This document shows positions 1-7,417 of a DNA stretch of 38,184 bases, one piece after another. Each line of letters begins with the position of its first letter. Position 1 is the stretch's first letter. Source of the DNA: Halomonadaceae bacterium (GTDB taxonomy: Bacteria; Pseudomonadota; Gammaproteobacteria; Pseudomonadales; Oleiphilaceae); the NCBI GenBank assembly GCA_007692645.1, contig REBR01000170.1, forward strand, positions 1 through 38,184. The letters run 5' to 3'. The translations under genes were made by a program, and so were the position numbers. The notes under the pieces are model-generated. The model was not told where the DNA came from. It made no database searches and saw only the letters and a program-made list of their open reading frames with translations.

Positions 1-191
1 ACCCGTTCGGACATCAACTGATCGGTAATCTCCAGCATCCCGCTGATCCGCTCAGCAGCCCGTTCGGCCTGCATATTGGCCCTTTCCCGGACCTCTGTGG
101 CGGCCATCTGGCCCATCAATAGACTGCCCACCAGTCCCAGCACCAGTATTAACGCGGTCAATGCCAGTGTGAACTGCTTGCCAAGACTCAT
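1..191 (-). CDS. Methyl-accepting chemotaxis protein, N-terminal fragment (runs off the window)
   Basis: Only the first 63 codons are present; the gene continues beyond base 1. The ATG at 191-189 is preceded by a strong GGGGGAG ribosome site. The translation opens with a short basic stretch and a hydrophobic segment (about residues 7-27), followed by an alanine/arginine-rich amphipathic helix and the motif ITDQLMSER. That arrangement (membrane anchor, then helix leading to 'LMSERV') is typical, from memory, of chemoreceptors with a periplasmic Cache_3/Cache_2 ligand domain. The signalling domain is outside the window, so a Cache-containing histidine kinase or diguanylate cyclase is possible. 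Confidence 0.55.
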   Translation of the reverse strand, partial: MSLGKQFTLALTALILVLGLVGSLLMGQMAATEVRERANMQAERAAERISGMLEITDQLMSER

Positions 192-238
192 GGTTACTCC
201 CCCTTCAGCGTGGCCGTGCAGGGACACAGCACTTGTGA

Positions 239-266
239 AGGATAGTTCATTTCCACGTCATGGCAA
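239..266 (-). promoter_or_regulatory. Possible sigma-70 promoter of the chemoreceptor gene
   Basis: On the minus strand TTGCCA (261-266, 5 of 6 to the -35 consensus) and TATCCT (239-244, 4 of 6) are separated by 16 bases, about 50 bases before the ATG at 191. No sigma-28 motif was found. This is pattern matching only. Confidence 0.35.
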
Positions 267-315
267 TGGAGGATGTTGTTATAAAAGGGATTTGTGGTAA
301 GGGTATCCTTACGGG

Positions 316-337
316 GTGGGGGGCTTCGGCTCCCCAC
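316..337. other. UUCG-tetraloop hairpin
   Basis: GTGGGGGGC (316-324) pairs with GCTCCCCAC (329-337) over nine pairs including one G-T wobble, closed by a C(TTCG)G tetraloop, an unusually stable RNA loop in the plus-strand sense. There is no T-run after it, so it is not a standard intrinsic terminator. It could be part of an untranslated leader or small RNA. Confidence 0.5.
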
Positions 338-492
338 TTCCCACTTGCAGCGACTGAGCTTCAGGGACCCTGGTTAGCGCCCGCTATTGAGGTACCCAGC
401 TTAAAAGGTGTCAGATGGCCTCGGGTGGCTGTAGCAATAGCCTATTTATGTCAGTTCTTTTAACACTAAGGGCTTGGAAAGGGGGGGGGCAC

Positions 493-514
493 GGCGCTTC
501 AGTCGCAAAGCGCC
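493..514. other. GC-rich hairpin upstream of the glycosyltransferase gene
   Basis: GGCGCTT (493-499) and AAGCGCC (508-514) form a perfect 7-bp stem with an 8-base loop, directly after a run of nine G. No T-run follows. Function unknown; it may be leader structure or a remnant terminator. Confidence 0.4.
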
Positions 515-645
515 CCGGGAGAGGCCATTTTAGGAGCATAAATTTTAATGGCATGAGTTATGCTTGATGTTTTGTTTTAGTTAAAAATCAATAACGCTAT
601 AGAGCTGCTCACTTTCACAAGAACCGCTCGTCAGGATGACGAATT

Positions 646-1779
646 ATGCCGGAACAAGCCTTGCCCTCAATCAGTGTTGTGGTGCCAGTTTTAAATGAAG
701 AGCGATTCATTGAAAACACGCTTTCTCAGCTTTTCAGTCAGTCTTATCCCGATGATCGGGTTGAGTTTCTGATTGTTGATGGTGGCTCAACTGACAATAC
801 GGTTGCCCTGATTGAGTCGCAAATGGCTTCAACGAGCCGCCGGGCAAAGCTCATCACTAACCCTAAGGGTCGCTCAAGCGCCGGGCGCAATCTCGGCATA
901 TGCGCTGCACAAGGTGACTTCGTCCTTTTTGTAGACGGTCATGTTTTTATTCCCCATGGACGGGTATTGCAAAGGATGGGTGAGGCAGTTGTTGAGCAGG
1001 GGGCGGAGGTGCTTGGGCGGCCACAGCCACTCACACCACCGGGACTTTCCTGTTTGCAGCAAGCGATTGCAGGGGTCAGGACTTCACCGTTAGGCCATTC
1101 GAAAGAATCCTTCATCTATAGCCGTTTTGAAGGGCACGTCAGCCCCTTGAGTGTGGGTGTGATGTATAAGCGTTCTCTGTTCTCGGCTTTCGGGCTGTTT
1201 AACGAATCATTTGATGCGGCGGAAGATGTTGAATTCAACTACAGGCTTGAGAAAGCCGGTATCACAGCTTACGTCTCCCCTGAGTTTGCCATTGAGTATT
1301 ACCCGCGCTCCGGCCTCAGGCAGTTGTTCAGGCAGATGGAGCGCTACGGTATAGGTCGTACGCGTTTCATACGGCAATATCAGGAGCGGATCAGGGCTGA
1401 AATGTTTGTGCCTCTGGTCTCTTCCGGTTTGCTGGTGATGAGTCCTTTTCTGTATTTCGCAGCAGAGCCCATGAGGCCGCTACTGGTCATTCTTGCAGTG
1501 GTCTGCGTGCTGATGGTGATGCTGCTTGCGGCTTACCCACAGGGTAGACCGCGACCCGGGTGGACCGTTCAATTATTGACGCCGGTCTGTTTTGTGACCA
1601 TCCATTTGGGGTTGGCATCGGGAATTCTCAAAGGGATGCGCCCAGGTGCAAAAGCGACTAGCGGTACAGCTACCGGATGTCCTTCACAGACAGTGGTTTA
1701 TGCTGCCTCCAGTGGCACTTCCAGGCGCCTTATGGGAGATATTGCGGGAGAGTCAGCTGTGGTTAAGAAACCCGGGTGA
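646..1779 (+). CDS. Family 2 glycosyltransferase, ExoA-like, membrane associated
   Basis: A GT-A fold inverting glycosyltransferase that would add a sugar from a nucleotide donor to a lipid- or polysaccharide-linked acceptor at the cytoplasmic membrane. The N-terminus has the family-2 start SISVVVPVLNEERFIENTL and VDGGSTDNT (about 45-52). FVDGH (about 96-100) sits where the metal-binding DxD-type motif lies, and DAAEDVEFNYRL (about 190) matches the acceptor-side acidic motif. Hydrophobic segments lie at about 245-265, 270-290 and 305-330. It resembles succinoglycan ExoA-type enzymes. AGGA lies 10-14 bases before the ATG. The last ~40 residues, after GILKGM, are serine/glycine-rich and unlike the family, so the gene may have gained a tail or suffered a late frameshift. 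It is a lone GT, not part of a visible polysaccharide cluster; acceptor unknown. Confidence 0.8.
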   Translation: MPEQALPSISVVVPVLNEERFIENTLSQLFSQSYPDDRVEFLIVDGGSTDNTVALIESQMASTSRRAKLITNPKGRSSAGRNLGICAAQGDFVLFVDGHVFIPHGRVLQRMGEAVVEQGAEVLGRPQPLTPPGLSCLQQAIAGVRTSPLGHSKESFIYSRFEGHVSPLSVGVMYKRSLFSAFGLFNESFDAAEDVEFNYRLEKAGITAYVSPEFAIEYYPRSGLRQLFRQMERYGIGRTRFIRQYQERIRAEMFVPLVSSGLLVMSPFLYFAAEPMRPLLVILAVVCVLMVMLLAAYPQGRPRPGWTVQLLTPVCFVTIHLGLASGILKGMRPGAKATSGTATGCPSQTVVYAASSGTSRRLMGDIAGESAVVKKPG

Positions 1780-1883
1780 GCGGGCAGGTCCCCGGCTGAA
1801 TGGGCACTCTAGGTGGCAGCGGATAGCCCGGGATACGCTAGGGCTCCATGGGGTTGCAGGGATAACACATCTGGAGCAATGAG

Positions 1884-2600
1884 GTGGACATACAGCGCAT
1901 CAGGTCAAACATAGAGGGTTTCGGGTTTTGCGCAGTCAATGGGCTCTTCACTGAGAGCGACCTCGCGGAATCTGAGAAATTGATTGATGAGCTGATGCAT
2001 AGCTCTGGCCGAGTGGTGAGAAAACTCAGGCGCGAGATGGCAGAGAACCCCCCTGAAGAGGTATGGGTTCAACCTGAGCTTTCACGGCCGGCTATGCTAT
2101 CGACTAAGTTGCGAAAATCCCCAGTGTTCGAGACGTGCCAGACACTGGCAGCCAACCTCTTTGAGGCCAGGGCGCATTATCTGTTTGACCATGCCATCTA
2201 TAAAATGCCGAGAACGACTGCAACGACGCCTTGGCATCAGGACCAGGCCTATCTGGGTGAGCATGTTCACTCCCCAAGCATCCACTTCTGGATCCCTTTT
2301 CAGCAGGTGTCGGAGCACAATGGCGCCATGCGTTTCGCCACTGACCAGCCAGGGCATCTGCTGCCCCATGGGCCGGCGTTTGCCTCTAATCCCCATTTGT
2401 TGGCGGTGTCCGCCCCGCCAACGGATTTCCATAGTGCAAACCTGCAGCGGGGAGGCGCTTCCCTCCACACCAATCTCACTCTCCACGGGACCGGTCCAAA
2501 CCCATCAGATGAAATCAGAAAAGCCTGGGTCATTCATTTTGGCCGGCACCCCGCTTGGCACAAGCGCGTCATGCAGTTGAAGGCGAGATGGAAGAAATAA
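1884..2600 (+). CDS. Phytanoyl-CoA dioxygenase (PhyH) family protein
   Basis: A putative Fe(II)/2-oxoglutarate-dependent oxygenase of 238 residues. The jelly-roll metal site is visible: TPWHQDQAYLG supplies H118 and D120, and THG-like LHGTGPNPS supplies the distal H201. R212, about 11 residues on, is placed to hold 2-oxoglutarate. The start is GTG, chosen because GGAG lies about 8 bases upstream and the next internal ATG would delete the N-terminal helix. It follows the glycosyltransferase on the same strand after about 100 bases, so the two may be co-transcribed. Substrate is unknown; PhyH relatives hydroxylate lipids, ectoine, quorum-sensing molecules or secondary metabolites, and the pairing with a glycosyltransferase only hints at a small-molecule or lipid modification. 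Confidence 0.8.
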   Translation: MDIQRIRSNIEGFGFCAVNGLFTESDLAESEKLIDELMHSSGRVVRKLRREMAENPPEEVWVQPELSRPAMLSTKLRKSPVFETCQTLAANLFEARAHYLFDHAIYKMPRTTATTPWHQDQAYLGEHVHSPSIHFWIPFQQVSEHNGAMRFATDQPGHLLPHGPAFASNPHLLAVSAPPTDFHSANLQRGGASLHTNLTLHGTGPNPSDEIRKAWVIHFGRHPAWHKRVMQLKARWKK

Positions 2601-2646
2601 TGGTTTGTAACCACTGTCCGCCGTGGTCCAGCGCGACTGAAAGGAG

Positions 2647-2723
<77 letters not shown>

Positions 2724-2769
2724 TTTTTAACAGGGTAGGGTGGTGCTGTGTGGCAGCCGACACTGCGGC

Positions 2770-2801
2770 GGGGGCCATTATACCCAGAGGGTACGGCCCC
2801 C
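2770..2801 (-). promoter_or_regulatory. Consensus -10 embedded in a hairpin, possible tRNA promoter
   Basis: A perfect TATAAT reads on the minus strand at 2777-2782, about 54 bases before the tRNA 5' end. It lies inside an inverted repeat: GGGGGCC (2770-2776) pairs with GGCCCCC (2795-2801), with an inner TACCC/GGGTA stem around an AGA loop. No good -35 is seen at the right distance. It could be the tRNA promoter, a read-through barrier after rpoD, or both. Confidence 0.4.
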
Positions 2802-2825
2802 GCCAGCGGTGACAGGGTCTGGCGG
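2800..2825 (-). terminator. Hairpin directly after rpoD
   Basis: CTGGCGG and CCGCCAG form a 7-bp stem (2800-2806 with 2819-2825) starting three bases after the rpoD stop codon. No T-run follows, so it is at best a weak or factor-assisted terminator, or an mRNA 3'-end stabiliser. Confidence 0.4.
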
Positions 2826-2827
2826 GT

Positions 2828-4663
2828 TCAGCCTTCGTCGATAAAGCTGCGCAGGTGATCGGAGCGTGAAGGGTGGCGCAGTTTGCGCAGGGCCTTGGCT
2901 TCGATCTGGCGGATCCGTTCCCGGGTGACGTCGAACTGCTTGCCCACTTCTTCCAGGGTATGGTCGGTATTCATTTCAATGCCGAAGCGCATGCGCAGTA
3001 CCTTGGCTTCCCGTTGGGTCAGGCCCGCCAGCACGGTGCGGGTGGCTTCACCCAGACCTTCGGCGGTGGCTGACTCAATGGGGGAGAGGGCCAGGATGTC
3101 TTCGATGAAATCACCCAAATGGGAGTCTTCATCGTCACCGATGGGGGTTTCCATGGAAATGGGCTCTTTGGCAATCTTGAGCACCTTGCGGATTTTGTCT
3201 TCCGGCATTTCCATGCGGATACCCAGCTCTTCCGGGGTGGGCTCGCGGCCCATTTCCTGGAGCATCTGGCGGGACACGCGGTTGAGCTTGTTGATGGTCT
3301 CAATCATGTGAACCGGAATACGGATGGTGCGGGCCTGATCCGCAATGGAGCGGGTAATGGCCTGACGAATCCACCAGGTAGCATAGGTCGAGAATTTGTA
3401 ACCACGGCGGTACTCAAACTTGTCTACCGCTTTCATCAGGCCGATGTTGCCTTCCTGAATCAGATCCAGGAACTGCAGGCCACGGTTGGTGTACTTTTTG
3501 GCAATGGAGATCACCAGGCGCAGGTTGGCTTCCACCATTTCTTTCTTGGCACGCCGGGCCTTGGCTTCACCAATAGAGACCCGGCGATTGATTTCCTTGA
3601 TCTCGGCAACCTGCAGGCCAACACCCTGTTCTACATTGGCGATGCGCTTTTGCAGTCGCACCACTTCCACCGTACGTTCACCCATGGCATCCGCATACGG
3701 CTTCTTGCTGGCAGCCAATTTGGCGGGCCAGGCGAGGTCGGTCTCGTTGCCCGGGAACTGTTTGATAAAGTCCTTCCGGGGCATGCCGCAGTCACGGACA
3801 TAAATGGCCATGATGGAGCGTTCGTACTGGCGGATGGCATCGTTGGTGGAGCGGATGGCATTGACCAGTTCGTCAAAATGCTTGTTGGCCAGTTTGAAGG
3901 GGGCAAATACCTTACCCACTTCCGCCAGGGCTTTTTTCGCTTCCTTGCTGCTGCGGCCCTTGTCGTTGATCACTTCCATGGCGTTGGCGAGTTTGTCCCG
4001 CAGCAACTCAAAGCGCAGCCGGGTTTCTTCCGGATCCGGGCCGCCTTCGGTTTCTTCTTCTTCGTCATCGTCGTCGTCATCCCCCTGCACTTTCTCTTTC
4101 GGTGGGGGCGTGCGGTAAGCGCTGGCCGGGAACTGGGGCTCTTCCCCTTCCGGGTCCAGGAATCCGCTGATGACGTCGCTGATGCGGCCTTCATTTTCAA
4201 TAATGGTGTCGTAATTGTTGATCACAGCGGCCACGGTGCCCGGGAAATGGGCAATGGCGGCCATCACATCACGAATGCCTTCTTCAATGCGCTTGGCAAT
4301 GACGATCTCACCCTGGCGGGTGAGCAGTTCCACCGTGCCCATTTCCCGCATATACATGCGCACCGGGTCGGTGGTGCGGCCAGCATCACTTTCCACGGCG
4401 GCCAGGGCAGCGGCGGCTTCAGCAGCGGCTGCCTCGTCGGCAGAAGAGTCGCCGTCGGTCATCAGCAGCTCATCGGCATCTGGTGCCACTTCTGTGACCT
4501 GGATACCCATGTCGTTGATCATGCGGATAATGTCTTCCACCTGATCGGGATCAGCGATATCCTCAGGGAGATGGTCGTTGACTTCCGCATAAGTCAGGTA
4601 GCCCTGCTCTTTACCGCGGGCAATAAGGTCTTTCAAACGGGACTTCTGGGAGTTGGCTGACAT
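2828..4663 (-). CDS. rpoD: RNA polymerase primary sigma factor, sigma-70
   Basis: The housekeeping sigma factor, which directs core RNA polymerase to TTGACA/TATAAT promoters. It is 611 residues (E. coli 613). Region 1.1 is at the N-terminus, and a long non-conserved region includes a run of aspartate and glutamate at about 195-205. Region 2 contains [15 protein letters not shown] and [17 protein letters not shown], and region 4.2 ends with [18 protein letters not shown] and SFIDEG. I start it at ATG 4663 ([14 protein letters not shown]), preceded by AAGGGTGA. The longer frame from GTG 4735 has no ribosome site and would start inside the -35 of a consensus promoter (4706-4735). It is the last protein gene of rpsU-dnaG-rpoD. 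Confidence 0.98.
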   Translation of the reverse strand: MSANSQKSRLKDLIARGKEQGYLTYAEVNDHLPEDIADPDQVEDIIRMINDMGIQVTEVAPDADELLMTDGDSSADEAAAAEAAAALAAVESDAGRTTDPVRMYMREMGTVELLTRQGEIVIAKRIEEGIRDVMAAIAHFPGTVAAVINNYDTIIENEGRISDVISGFLDPEGEEPQFPASAYRTPPPKEKVQGDDDDDDEEEETEGGPDPEETRLRFELLRDKLANAMEVINDKGRSSKEAKKALAEVGKVFAPFKLANKHFDELVNAIRSTNDAIRQYERSIMAIYVRDCGMPRKDFIKQFPGNETDLAWPAKLAASKKPYADAMGERTVEVVRLQKRIANVEQGVGLQVAEIKEINRRVSIGEAKARRAKKEMVEANLRLVISIAKKYTNRGLQFLDLIQEGNIGLMKAVDKFEYRRGYKFSTYATWWIRQAITRSIADQARTIRIPVHMIETINKLNRVSRQMLQEMGREPTPEELGIRMEMPEDKIRKVLKIAKEPISMETPIGDDEDSHLGDFIEDILALSPIESATAEGLGEATRTVLAGLTQREAKVLRMRFGIEMNTDHTLEEVGKQFDVTRERIRQIEAKALRKLRHPSRSDHLRSFIDEG

Positions 4664-4705
4664 AGTCACCCTTGGACGCGTAATGATGAGGAAAAATAAT
4701 CGACC

Positions 4706-4735
4706 ATTATAGCCGTGTGTCGGTGTTGCTGCCAC
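4706..4735 (-). promoter_or_regulatory. Internal promoter of rpoD
   Basis: The 275-base dnaG-rpoD gap contains TATAAT (minus strand, 4706-4711) with GTGGCA (4730-4735, 4 of 6 to TTGACA) and an 18-base spacer, placing the start about 36 bases before the rpoD ATG. E. coli also has rpoD-proximal promoters; this one looks sigma-70-like, not heat-shock-like. No gene is seen in the rest of the gap. Confidence 0.6.
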
Positions 4736-4938
4736 TTATGCCATTGCGTGATACCGCTATGGACGGGCCAATTTGTCTGTAGTACCCATTTCTTCTGTGG
4801 CCCTGTATAAACTCAATGCACCGGATTTGGGGGCGCTGGTCCGGTTTTTCAAGGGACAAGCGCCTGTTTAGCTGAAATAGTTGTGCTTGCAGGCCTTTGG
4901 CAAGGCTAACAGTCACTTTCATTTCGCTGGGTAGGGCG

Positions 4939-6696
4939 CTAGCTAGTTTTGCTATGACGTTGTTTACCCCGGGTCAGTTCCCGCAAGCGTTCCCGTTCTT
5001 CCTGGGACAGATCGCTGATGCGTCCAGTATAGCCTAGTAATGCCTTTACCTCCGGCGATGTTCGCTGTTGCAGCCGCTCAAGAATTTCCCCCGTATCTTT
5101 AAGCACATACTGACTGGCCGGATAATGTTCAATGCGGTTAAACAGATCCCGGAAACGCTCCCGTGCCTGGGGGTCTGTGGCCAGGGTGCGTAATACCTGA
5201 TCGCTATGACCCAGCTGGCGCTCCAGCAGCCAGCTGGCAAACTCATGACTGCGTTGCAGTGCCGGGGTATCCCTGGCGGCTGCGCTAACTTCTTGCGCCA
5301 GCGCGGGCTTGGCATAAAGGGCTGCGCACAGTGTGACATCCCGGTCCAGGCGGATGCCCGGTTGGTTAACTGAGGTCACCCCACCCTGGGGGCGGCGGTA
5401 ACCCCCTGGCTTCTGATCACCCCGGGCCTGTCTCGGGGTGTATTCCCGGCGGCCGCAGAGTCGCTGCAGCTCATGCCACATGGCTTCCCGCAGGGTAGAG
5501 CGGGGCATTTTACGCAGCAAGGGTTCGCAGCGGGCCTTAAGTTCTCCGCGATGCTCTGGCAACGCCAGATCCAGACCCTCTGCCTGGCGGGCAAACAGCT
5601 GCCGGGACAGGGGTATGGCCTGTTCCATGCGCTGGCGAAATGCTGTTTCCCCTTCCCGGCGAACCAGGGTGTCCGGGTCTTCCCCTTCTGGCAGCATCAG
5701 GAACTGGATATGAATGCCGTCGCTGATCAGTTCAAGGGCATTTTCCAGGGCCTTGTCGGCAGCCCGGTAACCAGCCTGATCCCCGTCAAAGCAGAAAATG
5801 ATGTGCCGCACATGGCGCAGCAGGGCCTGCATGCTGTCCTGGTTGGTGGCAGTGCCGGAGGCCGCAACCGCATCTGTGATGCCGTTCTGGGCCAGGGCAA
5901 TTACGTCCATGTAGCCTTCTACCACCAGCAGCCGGTCCAGGCGGCGGGTGCTTTGCTGGGCTTCAAACAGGCCGTAAACCGTCTGGCTCTTGTGGAAAAC
6001 CTCTGATTCCGGCGAGTTGATGTACTTGGCCTTGTCATCCCCCAGGGTGCGGCCGCCAAAGGCCACGGTGCGGCCCCGGGTATTGCGGATCGGGAACATG
6101 ACCCGGTTACGGAATAAATCCCAGGGTTTGCCGTACTTGTCGGAAATGGCTTTGACCGTAATCAGCGCCTTGCGGGTCTCGCCACTGACCGCCTTGGCCA
6201 GGGCGTCCCCCTGGGGTGGGGCGAAGCCCAGCTGGAAGCGTTCAATGGTGCTGGCATCCAGGCCCCGTTGCGTCAGGTAGTCCCGTGCCAGTGCGGCTGC
6301 CGGGTCCTTCTGCAGGGCTGTACGGTAGTACTGGTTGGCTTCATCCAGTGCTCCGGTAAGGGTCTTGGCCTGGCGCATCTCTTCCTTGACCGCCTGGTCG
6401 TAGGGCACCTCCATGCCCATGCGTCCCGCCAGTTCCTCCACCGCTTCGGTAAAGCCCAGGCCGTCGAACTCCCGCAAAAAGCTGATGGCATCCCCATGGG
6501 CGCCACAGCCGAAGCAGTGGTAAAAGCCTTTATCCGGGCGCAAATGAAAGGAGGGGGTTTTCTCTTCATGAAAGGGGCAGCAGGCTTTATAACTGTTGCC
6601 AGACTTTTTCAGGTCTACCCGGCTGCCAACAATATCCGCCAAATCCGCGCGATCCAGCAATTCTTCAATAAAACGCTGTGGGATCAGTCCGCTCAT
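4939..6696 (-). CDS. dnaG: DNA primase
   Basis: Synthesises RNA primers for replication forks together with the DnaB helicase. 585 residues, close to E. coli (581). The CHC2 zinc-binding domain has C40, H43, C61 and C64 (ACCPFHEEKTPSF and CFGCG). The catalytic TOPRIM core shows LLVVEGYMDV with E260 and FCFDGDQAGY with D304 and D306. The C-terminal ~150 residues would be the DnaB-binding domain. The ATG at 6696 has a GGAG site six bases upstream. It lies between rpsU and rpoD in the macromolecular synthesis operon, with hairpins at 6755-6873 separating it from rpsU that probably lower its expression relative to the ribosomal protein. Confidence 0.98.
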   Translation of the reverse strand: MSGLIPQRFIEELLDRADLADIVGSRVDLKKSGNSYKACCPFHEEKTPSFHLRPDKGFYHCFGCGAHGDAISFLREFDGLGFTEAVEELAGRMGMEVPYDQAVKEEMRQAKTLTGALDEANQYYRTALQKDPAAALARDYLTQRGLDASTIERFQLGFAPPQGDALAKAVSGETRKALITVKAISDKYGKPWDLFRNRVMFPIRNTRGRTVAFGGRTLGDDKAKYINSPESEVFHKSQTVYGLFEAQQSTRRLDRLLVVEGYMDVIALAQNGITDAVAASGTATNQDSMQALLRHVRHIIFCFDGDQAGYRAADKALENALELISDGIHIQFLMLPEGEDPDTLVRREGETAFRQRMEQAIPLSRQLFARQAEGLDLALPEHRGELKARCEPLLRKMPRSTLREAMWHELQRLCGRREYTPRQARGDQKPGGYRRPQGGVTSVNQPGIRLDRDVTLCAALYAKPALAQEVSAAARDTPALQRSHEFASWLLERQLGHSDQVLRTLATDPQARERFRDLFNRIEHYPASQYVLKDTGEILERLQQRTSPEVKALLGYTGRISDLSQEERERLRELTRGKQRHSKTS

Positions 6697-6754
6697 GACG
6701 CACTCCGTTGGCAGTATCAGGCCCGGGCCTCACTATGACCCTGAGGCACAACCA

Positions 6755-6782
6755 GAAACGCCCGCCAGGAGGCGGGCGTTTC
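6755..6782 (-). terminator. Strong hairpin between rpsU and dnaG (attenuator/terminator)
   Basis: GAAACGCCCGCC and GGCGGGCGTTTC form a perfect 12-bp stem with a 4-base loop. In the minus-strand sense the stem ends in GTTTC followed by TGGTTGTG, a weak U-rich tail. Position matches the partial terminator between rpsU and dnaG in E. coli, which lets most transcripts stop after rpsU. Confidence 0.7.
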
Positions 6783-6846
6783 AAGCTGTCAGTATCAACC
6801 TGAAGCTGACACTGCGCAAGACTCAACGCATAGGTAAAAGCACTGC

Positions 6847-6873
6847 TTTGCCACTGTACGAGACAGTGGCAAA
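6847..6873 (-). terminator. Second hairpin immediately after the rpsU stop codon
   Basis: TTTGCCACTGT pairs with ACAGTGGCAAA over 11 perfect pairs with a 5-base loop, seven bases after the rpsU stop. On the minus strand the T-run is on its 5' side and GCAG follows, so it is not a textbook terminator. It may mark an RNA processing or 3'-end protection element for the rpsU message. Confidence 0.5.
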
Positions 6874-6880
6874 AAAGTGT

Positions 6881-7096
6881 TTAGTACATGCGCTCGAATT
6901 TCTTCTGCTCGCGCTGCAGCTTCTTCTGGTGCCGTTTAACGGCGGCAGCAGCTTTGCGCTTGCGCACAGACGTGGGCTTTTCATAATGCTCACGACGGCG
7001 AACTTCAGACAAAACCCCCGCTTTTTCACAGGAACGCTTGAAGCGACGCAGTGCGACGTCAAACGGCTCATTCTCACGTACTTTAACAGCGGGCAT
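6881..7096 (-). CDS. rpsU: 30S ribosomal protein bS21
   Basis: Small basic protein of 71 residues, the same length as in E. coli. The whole sequence is diagnostic: it begins [20 protein letters not shown], has the conserved SCEKAG segment and the lysine/arginine-rich C-terminal helices ([18 protein letters not shown]). bS21 binds late near the 3' end of 16S rRNA and aids base pairing with the mRNA ribosome site. The ATG is preceded by AAGGTAGG. It is the first gene of the operon and has its own near-consensus promoter (7177-7206). Confidence 0.98.
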   Translation of the reverse strand: MPAVKVRENEPFDVALRRFKRSCEKAGVLSEVRRREHYEKPTSVRKRKAAAAVKRHQKKLQREQKKFERMY

Positions 7097-7176
7097 GAAA
7101 AACCACCTACCTTAATCGTTGTCGGCTGAATGGATGCTAATGCCCCAACAGGGCCACTACTGAAATTAGGACGGGG

Positions 7177-7206
7177 ATTGTACTGCCGGGCAGTTGTGCT
7201 TGTAAA
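7177..7206 (-). promoter_or_regulatory. Promoter of the rpsU-dnaG-rpoD operon
   Basis: On the minus strand TTTACA (7201-7206, 5 of 6) and TACAAT (7177-7182, 5 of 6) with an 18-base spacer, about 80 bases before the rpsU start. The rest of the 7097-7417 gap holds the rpsU leader, a weak 7-bp hairpin near 7229-7247 and the tsaD upstream region, where I see no clear promoter. Confidence 0.65.
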
Positions 7207-7417
7207 GCCCTTTGAGGCTTTCCTGAGGAACCCCGCACTGAGTGGGGTCAAAAAGGAGTAAGGATTCTAACCGGAGGAGGGCTGCTACACAACGGGGTAG
7301 GGCCAGTGGGTAAGGGAAAAGAACCTGATGGGATCAGTTGGATACAGGAAGAGTACTGCCGGAGTCTGGTAAACTGGCATCTTCCGACAGGCCAACACAA
7401 GCAGGGGAAAAACAGCA

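Larger units (their letters stand above)
192..645. other. Non-coding stretch between the chemoreceptor and glycosyltransferase genes
   Basis: No convincing gene is seen in these 454 bases; the short frames have no family resemblance and no ribosome sites. It holds a possible promoter for the chemoreceptor gene (239-266), a UUCG-capped hairpin (316-337), a G-run at about 480-489, a second GC-rich hairpin (493-514) and then an A/T-rich segment (about 527-610) that is the likely promoter zone of the glycosyltransferase gene. Confidence 0.6.

Noticed and set aside
76-463. Two short plus-strand frames near the window start
   Set aside because: One is antisense to the chemoreceptor start, the other spans the UUCG hairpin; neither has coding character.
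1646-1882. 78-codon plus-strand frame ending just before the PhyH gene
   Set aside because: Overlaps the glycosyltransferase gene and lacks recognisable features; kept only as a hint of a frameshift.
3119-4660. 513-codon plus-strand frame opposite rpoD
   Set aside because: A mirror of rpoD codon bias; rpoD itself is unambiguous.
4707-4922. 71-codon minus-strand frame between dnaG and rpoD
   Set aside because: No family resemblance or clear ribosome site; the region is better explained as rpoD promoter and leader.
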